Origin: a bacterium
GTDB lineage: Bacteria; Vulcanimicrobiota; Vulcanimicrobiia; Eremiobacterales; Eremiobacteraceae
Direction: 5' to 3'
NCBI GenBank assembly: GCA_902812405.1
Contig: CADDZI010000008.1
Location: forward strand, 1 to 56,129
DNA length: 56,129 nt
Shown here: positions 42,126-50,527 of the stretch, piece by piece
Numbering within the stretch: the stretch's first letter is position 1
Layout of the letters: every line of letters starts with the position of its first letter
Notes under the pieces: generated by a model
Told to the model about the DNA's origin: nothing
The model's database searches: none
What the model saw: the letters and a program-made list of their open reading frames with translations, nothing else
Translations under genes and position numbers: made by a program

Positions 42126-43709
42126 GTGCGCGGAAGCAGGCGTGGGATCGTAACGCTGCTGGGCAAAGGGGCGATCCTTGTCCTGCTGGCAGCCTGTTCC
42201 GGCGGCGGGTCAGCCGCCCCGGGCCCGTCTGCCCTGCCCGTCCCAACGGTGGCTCCGTCACCCGTTGTCAGCGGTCCATACTTTACGGTTGATGCCGTCG
42301 CCGGACGCCACGCAATCAGCCCCGACATCTACGGCATCACGTTCTTCTATCAGGGTCCGAGTGCCGCCGCTGAGTACGCTTTTGCGCAGGCCATTCGCCT
42401 TCCCGTCAACCGCCTCGGAGGCGATGCCACGACGCGCTACAATTGGGAATACGACTCCTCCAATGCCGGCCGAGATTGGTACTTCATGGCCGGTAACGGA
42501 CAAAGCACGGTGACGCCCGGGGCGTCGATCGATGCGATCGTCGCCAAGGACATTGCACTGGGCACCCGGACGGTTGTCACGATACCGATGATTGAATACA
42601 TCAACAATGCCGCGGCCTGGCATTGCAGTTTTCCCGAATCGGTGTACGGGCCGCAGCAAAGCTACGATCCGTACGTGCACCCGAAAGGCGACAACTGCGG
42701 TAACGGCGTGCTGCAAAACGGACGGCTCATCCCGCAGGAAAGCCCCATCCTTACGGACATGCCCAATGATCCGGAAATCCAAGCCGCCTGGGTGCAGCAC
42801 CTTGTTGCCCGCTTTGGGACGGCGGCCGGCGGCGGCGTACCGATCTACGAGATGGACAACGAACCCTCGGGCTGGCAGGCGATTCACCGCGACGTGCACC
42901 CGGCGGTGACGAGCTGCCAGGAAATCCAGACGCAGACGTTCGCCTATGCGCCGGTGATCAAAGCCGCCGATCCCAGCGCCAAGATTTTGGGGCCCGACGA
43001 TATCCCCGCGGCGGACGTGCTCTCGTGCGATGGCATCACGGGACGCGGTCTATGGTACTTGCACCTCATGGCCGCGTACCAACAGCAGCATGGAATTCGG
43101 CTCCTCGATTATTTCGGGCTGCATTATCCGGGCTGGGGTAGCGGTGATCCCATCGCGAACGCCGCGAACAGAATCCGCCTGCATCAGGGATGGATCGCAC
43201 GTGCGTATCCGGGCACGAAGCTAGCCTACGACGAGTACAACTGGGGTGCCGCGGAAGGTTCGCTGTCCGAGACGCTCATGACGGCAGACGGTCTGGGGCT
43301 GTTTGGTCAACGGGATGTCGACCTGGCCAGTTACTGGGGTATGAATGATCCGTCGAACGACCCGACCGCAAACGCGTTCCTCCTGTTTCGTAACTACGAT
43401 GGCAGGGGCTCGCGTTTCGGCGACACGTCGGTTGCGGTGAGCTCGGGCTCCGCCGGCGGGCTTGAGGTGTACGCTGCACAACGCAGTGCGGACGGTGCCG
43501 TCACGATTGTGGTCGTGAACCGTCAGAGAACTCCGATCGCGGCCAGCCTGGAGCTTGCACACCACGCACCGCAGGGGCCGGTACGCATCTATCAATATTC
43601 ACCGGCGAACCTGTCAGCTATCGTCCCGCAACCGAACCAGACGATGACGGGATCGCTCTTACCCTACACGTATCCCGCCCAGTCATTGACCCTGCTCGTT
43701 GTGCCCTGA
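42126..43709 (+). CDS. Glycoside hydrolase family 44-like lipoprotein
   Basis: 527 residues from a GTG, with a lipoprotein signal (ILVLLAACSGGG). The catalytic TIM barrel has IYEMDNEPSGWQ (probable acid/base Glu246) and KLAYDEYNWGAAEG (probable nucleophile Glu370), as in GH44 endoglucanase/xyloglucanases. A C-terminal beta-sandwich (VYAAQRSADGAVTIVVVNRQ) is the usual companion domain. It probably attacks beta-1,4-glucans at the cell surface. GGGGAGG precedes the start. It lies 71 bases after the metalloprotease gene. Confidence 0.87.
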   Translation: MRGSRRGIVTLLGKGAILVLLAACSGGGSAAPGPSALPVPTVAPSPVVSGPYFTVDAVAGRHAISPDIYGITFFYQGPSAAAEYAFAQAIRLPVNRLGGDATTRYNWEYDSSNAGRDWYFMAGNGQSTVTPGASIDAIVAKDIALGTRTVVTIPMIEYINNAAAWHCSFPESVYGPQQSYDPYVHPKGDNCGNGVLQNGRLIPQESPILTDMPNDPEIQAAWVQHLVARFGTAAGGGVPIYEMDNEPSGWQAIHRDVHPAVTSCQEIQTQTFAYAPVIKAADPSAKILGPDDIPAADVLSCDGITGRGLWYLHLMAAYQQQHGIRLLDYFGLHYPGWGSGDPIANAANRIRLHQGWIARAYPGTKLAYDEYNWGAAEGSLSETLMTADGLGLFGQRDVDLASYWGMNDPSNDPTANAFLLFRNYDGRGSRFGDTSVAVSSGSAGGLEVYAAQRSADGAVTIVVVNRQRTPIAASLELAHHAPQGPVRIYQYSPANLSAIVPQPNQTMTGSLLPYTYPAQSLTLLVVP

Positions 43710-43826
43710 CATATCAAGGCAGGTCGAAGAGAAGGCCGGTACGAGCAGGATGCGCCCGCCCGAGCCGGGAGAAGCCGGGTGTCCATGCAAGAGCATGGGT
43801 GGCGGTGGAACATCCCGTGCCAACGC

Positions 43827-44447
43827 TCAGACGTGCTGTTTGGTGGGCACCCCAAGCGCCTGCCAGCCTTCGACGACAAGCAGCACAACGACGGCCAGGG
43901 ATGCCGCGCTGTCCAGCCACCACGCCCTGAAGATGGCCTGTGCCGCCAGGCCTGCAAGGACAACGGCCGCCAGATACCAGCAGACCGCGTTGCCGACGGC
44001 GTCTGCGCGCAAGGCACGGCTTGGCAAAAGCCTCGCGATGGCCAGCTTGTATTGTGCCAGGGGCGCCATGATCAGGATCGTGGCAATGGTTAGCGCGATG
44101 CCGGGCAGCGACACGTCCTGACCGCGATGCGCAAGCAGGTGCCACAGGGCATTGGCGGTGATGTAGCAGGCGGCAGCCAGCAACAGCACGCCGACGATGC
44201 GGGCGGCGATGCGCTCCCAGGCGCCGGCGTCCGCACGCCGCTCAAGCTCCGATCGCAGGCGGACGATAAGCACGCCGGCACACACGCTCTCGACGGTGCT
44301 GTCGAGGGCAAAGGCGTGAAGAGACACGCTGTGCGCCCGCACGCCGGCGACGAACGCCGCTGCGCCCGCAATAGCCGTCCAGCCGATGGTCAGCCACTCG
44401 AGGCGGATGGCGCGCACAAGGAGCGCCGCCTTCTCAGTCGCGGGCAT
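43827..44447 (-). CDS. Truncated cation diffusion facilitator-like membrane protein
   Basis: 206 residues with about five to six membrane helices. It resembles the membrane half of CDF transporters: FALDSTVESVCAGVLIVRLR at the place of the H/D-x-x-x-D metal site, and LRADAVGNAVCWYLAAVVLA for the second site. The cytoplasmic C-terminal metal-binding domain (about 90 residues) is missing. It may be a metal/proton exchanger or a non-transport relative. It is monocistronic, convergent with the GH44 gene and divergent from the imu cassette. Confidence 0.78.
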   Translation of the reverse strand: MPATEKAALLVRAIRLEWLTIGWTAIAGAAAFVAGVRAHSVSLHAFALDSTVESVCAGVLIVRLRSELERRADAGAWERIAARIVGVLLLAAACYITANALWHLLAHRGQDVSLPGIALTIATILIMAPLAQYKLAIARLLPSRALRADAVGNAVCWYLAAVVLAGLAAQAIFRAWWLDSAASLAVVVLLVVEGWQALGVPTKQHV

Positions 44448-44558
44448 GAGGATTTGTCACCGAGACGTTTGCAACCCAGACTGGACCAGCGCAGCACGTA
44501 AGCCCCCGCGGCAAAGGTAAAAGAAAGCTACCCCGGCCACCCCGGGAGAACGCACCCC

Positions 44559-44587
44559 TTGCTATCGAACATATGTTCGATTATACT
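44559..44587 (+). promoter_or_regulatory. SOS-controlled promoter of the imu cassette with LexA box in the spacer
   Basis: A perfect 14-bp LexA box of the Gram-positive type, CGAACATATGTTCG, is at 44566-44579 and extends to a 16-bp palindrome. A -35 element TTGCTA (44559-44564) and a -10 element TATACT (44582-44587) flank it with a 17-base spacer, so LexA bound here would cover the promoter. It faces imuA. The 5' end of the divergent CDF-like gene lies about 110 bases away. Confidence 0.9.
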
Positions 44588-44625
44588 AACAACCCCAACC
44601 TTCGTCCTTGGGTCACGACACAGAT

Positions 44626-45498
44626 ATGCCAAGCATGCCGGAAGAAGCATTCGGAAAGTCTTCTCATCTTCTCGCGGGACACCCGGATACCCCCGAAAAG
44701 GCCTCTTTTTGCCTCTACGACATACGCCAGATGAGAAGCCGGCGTGACAGCCTCGCCGAGCTGCGGCATGAGGTTGCACGCGGCAGCGTCTTGCAGGCCC
44801 CGCACGGTTGGACTACCGGCATTCCTGTCGTGGACGCCATGCTGGGGGACGCCGGCATTCCTGCCGGACGCTTGACCGAGATCTTCGGGCGCGGGTCCTG
44901 CGGGCAGACGAGTCTGGCCTATGCGCTGCTGGCAGGGTGTACGCAGACCGGCAACCTCGGCGCACTGCTTGATCCGGCCGGCGAGTTTTTCGCACCGGCA
45001 GCCGAAACGGCGGGTATCGTCGTGAGCCGGCTTATCGTCGTACGACCCGACTCGCCGGCCGCCTATCGTCATGCTCTGGATACCATCCTGCGTAGCGGCG
45101 CGTGTGCGATCGTCGTGGCGGGCGGCATCACGCCCGAGGTGCTCCCGGGACGGCATTGTGTACGGTTGTTGGGAGCGGCGTGTAAAAACGGTACCGCGTT
45201 TGTGGCACTCTCGGACGGTACGCATCCGGATCTGGCAGCCTACGCTTCGCTGCGCATCCATGCCGGCGGCATCCAGCCGCTGTGGGCGAGCGGTGCCGAC
45301 GCCGGACCGTGTCTGCGCGGATACGACGTTGCGTTGCGGATCGTGAAATCCAAAGTCGGTGCTCGGCTCGGGGAGTGTACTTTTGAAGCAACAGCAATCG
45401 ATGCTGGGCGATGGTGGCCGGTTGCGCATGCACACCAGGCAGGATGGGTCGCCCACCCTCCGGCACGCCAGGATGCCAGGCATGCGCTACAGTCGTAA
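44626..45498 (+). CDS. imuA: ImuA, RecA-like SOS mutagenesis protein
   Basis: About 290 residues from ATG 44626; TTG 44608 and ATG 44635 are alternatives. It has a RecA/SulA-like core starting GWTTGIPVVDAMLGDAGIPA, then GRLTEIFGRGSCGQTSLAYA. The Walker A lysine is replaced by Gln (GSCGQTS), so ATP binding is doubtful. A Walker B-like strand VRPDSPAAYRH follows. ImuA works with ImuB and DnaE2 in error-prone bypass of DNA lesions. It is the first gene behind the LexA-box promoter, and its end overlaps imuB. Confidence 0.88.
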   Translation: MPSMPEEAFGKSSHLLAGHPDTPEKASFCLYDIRQMRSRRDSLAELRHEVARGSVLQAPHGWTTGIPVVDAMLGDAGIPAGRLTEIFGRGSCGQTSLAYALLAGCTQTGNLGALLDPAGEFFAPAAETAGIVVSRLIVVRPDSPAAYRHALDTILRSGACAIVVAGGITPEVLPGRHCVRLLGAACKNGTAFVALSDGTHPDLAAYASLRIHAGGIQPLWASGADAGPCLRGYDVALRIVKSKVGARLGECTFEATAIDAGRWWPVAHAHQAGWVAHPPARQDARHALQS

Positions 45499-47107
45499 AC
45501 GGCGGGATGCTCTGACGACGTTTGGCGCCGCGCATCGGCGGCGGCGCATTGCGTGTTGTGTCGTGGCCGACTTTCCGGCTGCGATCTACGTCCGCGACAA
45601 TCCGGCTCTGGCCACGGCAGCGCTGGCCGTGGTGGAGGCCGGCGTCGTCGTCGCCACGTGGCGCGTCGCCGAGTCCGCGCTCACCGGCATGACGGAGGCA
45701 CGCGCCCGCAGCGCATATTCCGGACTGCACGTCGTGCCGCGTAACGAGGCACGCGAACAGGCTGCGGAATGCGAGCTGCTGGCGGCCCTGGAGCAGCATG
45801 CGCCGGTGATCGAGGTGTCTGGACCGGGAGAGTACCTGTATGACATGGCGGGCATGCCTGCGGGGGAGGCCGGTGCGCTGAGCGCGGCTCTGGAGACGCT
45901 GCGCGGTTTGGGGTATTCGCGGGTCCGCGGCGGAGTAGCGGATGATGCGTTCACCGCCCGCTGCGCTGCACTGATGGGAGATGGGTGCACGATCGTGGCG
46001 GCGGGCGAGGGGGCCGCGTTTTTGGAGCCCTTGCCGGTCACCCTATTACCGCTGCAGGAGGAGGAGGCGGCATGTTTGGCCATGCTCGGCGTGCACACCC
46101 TGGGGGATCTTGCCCGCCTTCCCGAGGCGGCGGTGGCCGCGCGTTTCGGCGAACGCGCCCGCTTCTACGTTCGGCTTGCGCGTGCGCGCGACGCAACCCC
46201 CCTGCAGCCGCGGCCGGCGCCGGTCTGCTACGAGGAGCGGTACGCGTTCGAACCTGCGGTGGACAACCTGGAGCCGGTCCTCTTCGGCGTGCGCCGCTGT
46301 ATCCAGGCCGTTGCGGCACGTTTGGCGGGCGCATCGCAGACGTGCCGGGCGTTCGACCTTCTCGTCGAGGTTGCGGCGGAGCCGAGCGGTCCGCCTGCGG
46401 GGGCTGAAGCGGAGCACGTCGCCGCCGGTTGTGCGATGCACACCTGCACCGATACGGCGCCCGGAACGCAGACGATCGCTCAGGCTGGGAACGTGCGGAC
46501 ACTCACCGTGCGATGTGCCGAACCGACCTCCTGCACCGCGACGATGTTTGCATTGGCACGGGCTGCACTGGAGTCCCAGGCGCATCCGGGCAGCGTCGAA
46601 GCGGTGGGCGTACGCGTGACGCCGGCGGTCGATCCCGTGCCGCAATTGGGGCTGTTCAACGGCGTACGCGGTCCACAGCCCGCCGCGGTGGGCATCATGC
46701 TGACGCATCTGCGCGCCTTGGGTGCAGCCGGCGCCATGAGGTTTCGCGTTTGCCGGCAGCGCTCGCGGTTACCGGAACGGATGCAGACGATCTTACCCCT
46801 TGCTCACCCCGAGGAGTGCCTTGCGGCGCTGCATGCCGGGCAAACGCCGCGCGGGGAGGAGGTACCGCGTCCGGCATGCGCGAGCGGATGGCCGTTGCCG
46901 GTGTTACGCTTGGTGCACCCTCCGCGCCCCATGCCGCCGCCCAAGCGCAGCACCCTGTGTGCCGGACCGTTTCGCATCAGTGAGCGGTGGTGGGATGTGC
47001 CGGCCGACCGGGACTACTACCAGTGCTGGGATGTCGGGAACAGTCTGGTGCTGGCCTTTTACGACCTGCGCGGCCGCACCTGGTACGTGCAAGGCATTTT
47101 CGATTGA
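45482..47107 (+). CDS. imuB: ImuB, catalytically inactive Y-family polymerase-like protein
   Basis: About 541 residues; starts at 45473 or 45482 are both possible, and both overlap the imuA end. The N-terminal Y-family fold is visible (CCVVADFPAAIYVRDNPALA), but the catalytic S-x-D-E motif is replaced by VSGPGEYLYDMAG. This is the known loss in ImuB. LGVHTLGDLARLPEAAVAAR is the helix-hairpin-helix and the C-terminus ends RTWYVQGIFD. ImuB scaffolds ImuA, DnaE2 and the sliding clamp (QLGLF near residue 405 is a candidate clamp-binding motif). Confidence 0.9.
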   Translation: MRYSRKRRDALTTFGAAHRRRRIACCVVADFPAAIYVRDNPALATAALAVVEAGVVVATWRVAESALTGMTEARARSAYSGLHVVPRNEAREQAAECELLAALEQHAPVIEVSGPGEYLYDMAGMPAGEAGALSAALETLRGLGYSRVRGGVADDAFTARCAALMGDGCTIVAAGEGAAFLEPLPVTLLPLQEEEAACLAMLGVHTLGDLARLPEAAVAARFGERARFYVRLARARDATPLQPRPAPVCYEERYAFEPAVDNLEPVLFGVRRCIQAVAARLAGASQTCRAFDLLVEVAAEPSGPPAGAEAEHVAAGCAMHTCTDTAPGTQTIAQAGNVRTLTVRCAEPTSCTATMFALARAALESQAHPGSVEAVGVRVTPAVDPVPQLGLFNGVRGPQPAAVGIMLTHLRALGAAGAMRFRVCRQRSRLPERMQTILPLAHPEECLAALHAGQTPRGEEVPRPACASGWPLPVLRLVHPPRPMPPPKRSTLCAGPFRISERWWDVPADRDYYQCWDVGNSLVLAFYDLRGRTWYVQGIFD

Positions 47108-47119
47108 CGCAGGATTGCG

Positions 47120-50100
47120 ATGCAACCCCGGTATGCCGAATTACACGCACACTCGAACTTTACGTTCCTGGACGGCGGCTCGCATCCCGAAGAACTGGTG
47201 CGGCGTGCCCGGGAGCTGGGGATCGAGGCCATTGCGCTGACCGACCGTGACGGCCTGTATGGAGCGGTCCGCTTTGCACAGGCTGGACGGGACGAGGGCG
47301 TCGCTGCGCTGGTAGGTGCCGAACTCACCTTGGAGGATGATACTCACCTCATCGTTGTGGTCGAGGATGCCCGCGGCTATGCACATCTCTCGCGCATCAT
47401 CAGCCGCGCCCGCCTGAGCTCGCCGCGGGGGGCGCCGGCGACGACGTATGAGTGTCTGGCGGCACATGCCCAAGGTCTCATCGCCTTGTCGGGGTGCGCG
47501 GCGGGTGCGGTGGCACGCGCCTTGGAGAGCGGCGACCTGCGCCGGGCACGCGCCGCAGCCGGCCGCCTGCGCGAGATCTTCGGACGCGAGAATTTTTGGA
47601 TCGAACTGCAGCGGCATTTCCTGCCCGAGGACGGGCCCCGCATCCGGGCGCTGGCCGGTCTGGCGCAGGATCTCGACCTGGGTCTCGTGGCGACCGGCGG
47701 CGTCCACTACGCCGTGCCCGAGCATCGCGATCTGGCTGATGTTCTGACCTGCATCCGCCACCACACGACGCTGGAGAACGCCGGAACGCTTCTGCGCCCC
47801 AACGGCGAGTACTATCTGCGGTCTCCGCGTGCGATGGCGCGCCTGTTTGGCGACCATCCGGAAGCGGTTGCCAACAGCGTCCGGTTGGCGGAGCGCTGCC
47901 GCTTCCGGCTGGAGAAACAGCCGGGGCAATTTCCGGATTTTCCGGTGCCCGACGGCGAAACGCCATTCTCCTATTTGTCGGCGCTTGTCGACGAAGGGGT
48001 GCGGCGCCGCTACCGCCCGCCGACGCCGGCGGTGCAGGCGCAGGTTGCGCACGAGCTGGCGGTTATCGCCAAGCTGGACTTGGCGGGTTACTTCCTCATC
48101 GTCTGGGACATCGTGCGGTTTGCACGTAAAAACGGCATCCTCGTGCAGGGCCGCGGGTCGGCCGCCAATTCCGTGGTCTGCTATGCGTTGGGGATCACGA
48201 GCGTGGACCCGATCGGACTCCATCTCCTCTTCGAGCGCTTTCTCTCCGAGGAGCGTGACGAGCCGCCGGATATCGACCTCGACACTCCCTCCGGCGAGCA
48301 GCGTGAACGCATCCTGCAGTACGTGTACGACCGGTACGGACGCGACCACGCCGCCTTGGTGGCTGAAGTGATCACCTACTGCGCGCGCAACGCGGTGCGC
48401 GACATCGGAAAAGTTCTGGGTCTGCCCGACGACACCGTCCGCGAGCTGGCGGATTCGCTGGAGGCGCATGCCGCGAGCCGGGCGGCCGACGAACTGACGC
48501 ACAGCGCCGCCTCGGGGGATGCCACGGCGCAGCTGACGGCGCACGGCGAGTGGCGGCCGGTGCGCGCCGCCGAGGTCGAAAAGGTGTTGGCCGCAACGGC
48601 GGTAGGACATCGCGTCGAGGACGCCACGCTGCAACGCCTGGCGGCCCTGTGCCGTCGCATTGACGGGTTTCCGCGTCACCTAAGCCAGCACGTCGGCGGT
48701 ATGGTCATCACCCGTTCGCCCCTCATTGAGGTCGCGCCGCTGGAGCCGGCGGCAATGCCGGGCCGGACGATCCTGTGCTGGGACAAGGATGATTGCGCTG
48801 CCCTGGGGCTGATCAAGATCGATATCTTGGGTTTGGGCATGCTCAATGCGATTGCGGAGGCGACGGCGATGATCGAACGCAGCCGCGGTATCCGGATCGA
48901 GCCAGCCGATATGCGTCTGTGCAACGATGAACGGGTGTATGAGATGCTGTGTGCGGCGGATACGGTGGGTGTCTTCCAGGTCGAATCGCGCGCCCAGATG
49001 GCGACCTTGCCGCGGCTGCGTCCACGCTGCTTCTACGATCTCGTCGTCCAAGTCGCCATCATCCGGCCGGGCCCCATCCAGGGCGATATGGTGCACCCCT
49101 ACCTGCGCCGCCGGCAGGGGCGGGAACCGGTCACCTACCTGCATCCGCGCCTGCAACCGGTCCTGGAACGGACGCTGGGCGTTCCTCTCTTCCAGGAGCA
49201 AGGCATGCGCATGGCGATTGCCGCAGCCGGGTTCACGGCCAGCGAGGCCGACGAATTGCGGCGCGCCATGGGTCACAAGCGATCGCGGGAGAAGATGGAA
49301 CGTCTGCGCAGCCGATTGCTGGCCGGCATGGCGCGCAACGGGATCGAACCGCAGGTGGCTCGGCGGCTGTTCGACATGCTGAGCGCCTTTGCCGATTTCG
49401 GCTTCCCGGAATCGCACGCCGCGTCGTTTGCCCTGCTCGTCTACCTGTCGGCCTACCTCAAGCGCTTCTACGCCCCGGAATTCTACGCCGCTCTGCTCAA
49501 CGCGCAACCCATGGGCTTCTATGCGCCGGCCACGCTGATTGCCGACGCCCGGCGGCACAACGTGACCGTGCTGCCTCCGGACGTCAATGCGTCGCGCTAT
49601 GCCTGCACGGTCGAGCCGCTGGCCGCCGGTGCGGGTACGGCACCGGCGCCGGATGGGGCCTGTTCCTGGTCGCATCCGACGGCTCTGCGCATCGGGCTGC
49701 GCTACGTGCGCGGCGTGGGCGAGACGTACCGGGAGCGGCTGGACGGCGAACGTGCGCGGGGGCCGTATGCCGACCTGCGCGACTTCGTGCTGCGGACGCG
49801 TCTGCCGAAACAGTGCCTTCTCTGGCTTGCGGCGTCGGGTGCGTTTGGATGTTTCGGCATGACGCGCCGCGATGCGCTTTGGGAGGTGCAGCGTTTGGCG
49901 GGGGTCGCCCTTGCGGGCGAGCTGGAGCGACAGATGGACGTTTGCGAACCGCCTGTCCGGGTCCCGGCGATGACGCCGCTCGACGAAGCTGCGGCCGACT
50001 ATCGCGTCCTGGGATTATCGCCCCGCTACCACGTGCTCGAGTTTTGCCGGGCTGCGCTGGATGCGCGCGGCGTCTACCGGGCGTGCGATCTGGCTGCGCT

Positions 50101-50392
50101 CCCCAACGGGCGGATCCTCGCGGTGGCCGGACTCGTCACCGTGCGCCAGCGTCCGGGAACGGCCAAGGGTTTCGTGTTCACGACGCTGGAAGACGAAACC
50201 GGCTTGATCAACGTCATCATCCGGCCGGACGTCTATGCGCGGTATCGCCGTCTCGTGCGCAATGAACCGGCTGTCATCGTCGAAGGCCGCCTGCAGAAAG
50301 CCGATAGCGGGGTATCGCTGCTCGCGCGACGTATGTGGCGCCTGGAGAACGCAGCGCTGGCGGCGCATGTCACGTCGCGCGATTTTCATTGA
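47120..50392 (+). CDS. dnaE2: Error-prone DNA polymerase DnaE2
   Basis: 1090 residues. It has an N-terminal PHP domain (YAELHAHSNFTFLDGGSHPE), polymerase catalytic acids in EPPDIDLDTPSGEQ (about residues 381-394), QGRGSAANSVVCYALGITSV, FQVESRAQMATLPRLRPRCF and a C-terminal OB domain (RILAVAGLVTVRQRPGTAKG). It is a C-family polymerase lacking a proofreading partner and carries out mutagenic synthesis across lesions. It follows imuB by 12 bases under the LexA-box promoter. Confidence 0.96.
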   Translation: MQPRYAELHAHSNFTFLDGGSHPEELVRRARELGIEAIALTDRDGLYGAVRFAQAGRDEGVAALVGAELTLEDDTHLIVVVEDARGYAHLSRIISRARLSSPRGAPATTYECLAAHAQGLIALSGCAAGAVARALESGDLRRARAAAGRLREIFGRENFWIELQRHFLPEDGPRIRALAGLAQDLDLGLVATGGVHYAVPEHRDLADVLTCIRHHTTLENAGTLLRPNGEYYLRSPRAMARLFGDHPEAVANSVRLAERCRFRLEKQPGQFPDFPVPDGETPFSYLSALVDEGVRRRYRPPTPAVQAQVAHELAVIAKLDLAGYFLIVWDIVRFARKNGILVQGRGSAANSVVCYALGITSVDPIGLHLLFERFLSEERDEPPDIDLDTPSGEQRERILQYVYDRYGRDHAALVAEVITYCARNAVRDIGKVLGLPDDTVRELADSLEAHAASRAADELTHSAASGDATAQLTAHGEWRPVRAAEVEKVLAATAVGHRVEDATLQRLAALCRRIDGFPRHLSQHVGGMVITRSPLIEVAPLEPAAMPGRTILCWDKDDCAALGLIKIDILGLGMLNAIAEATAMIERSRGIRIEPADMRLCNDERVYEMLCAADTVGVFQVESRAQMATLPRLRPRCFYDLVVQVAIIRPGPIQGDMVHPYLRRRQGREPVTYLHPRLQPVLERTLGVPLFQEQGMRMAIAAAGFTASEADELRRAMGHKRSREKMERLRSRLLAGMARNGIEPQVARRLFDMLSAFADFGFPESHAASFALLVYLSAYLKRFYAPEFYAALLNAQPMGFYAPATLIADARRHNVTVLPPDVNASRYACTVEPLAAGAGTAPAPDGACSWSHPTALRIGLRYVRGVGETYRERLDGERARGPYADLRDFVLRTRLPKQCLLWLAASGAFGCFGMTRRDALWEVQRLAGVALAGELERQMDVCEPPVRVPAMTPLDEAAADYRVLGLSPRYHVLEFCRAALDARGVYRACDLAALPNGRILAVAGLVTVRQRPGTAKGFVFTTLEDETGLINVIIRPDVYARYRRLVRNEPAVIVEGRLQKADSGVSLLARRMWRLENAALAAHVTSRDFH

Positions 50393-50527
50393 AAGGGGAG
50401 AAGAAGCGCAAGGAGACAAGCCGCGCCGCGTGCCGGCGCCACAGACACGCAGCACGCACGACTCTCGCCGGCATCACCCTCCGGAATCAGGCAAGACTTG
50501 GGGGCCTGCCTCAGGAAGCTGCCCGAC

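Noticed and set aside
43783-43798. CCATGC/GCATGG hairpin between the GH44 and CDF-like genes
   Set aside because: Only 6 bp and no T-run; possible terminator but too weak to call.
47141-50265. Two long frames (512 codons minus, 438 codons plus) inside dnaE2
   Set aside because: Both are shadows of a 1090-residue polymerase with intact catalytic motifs.
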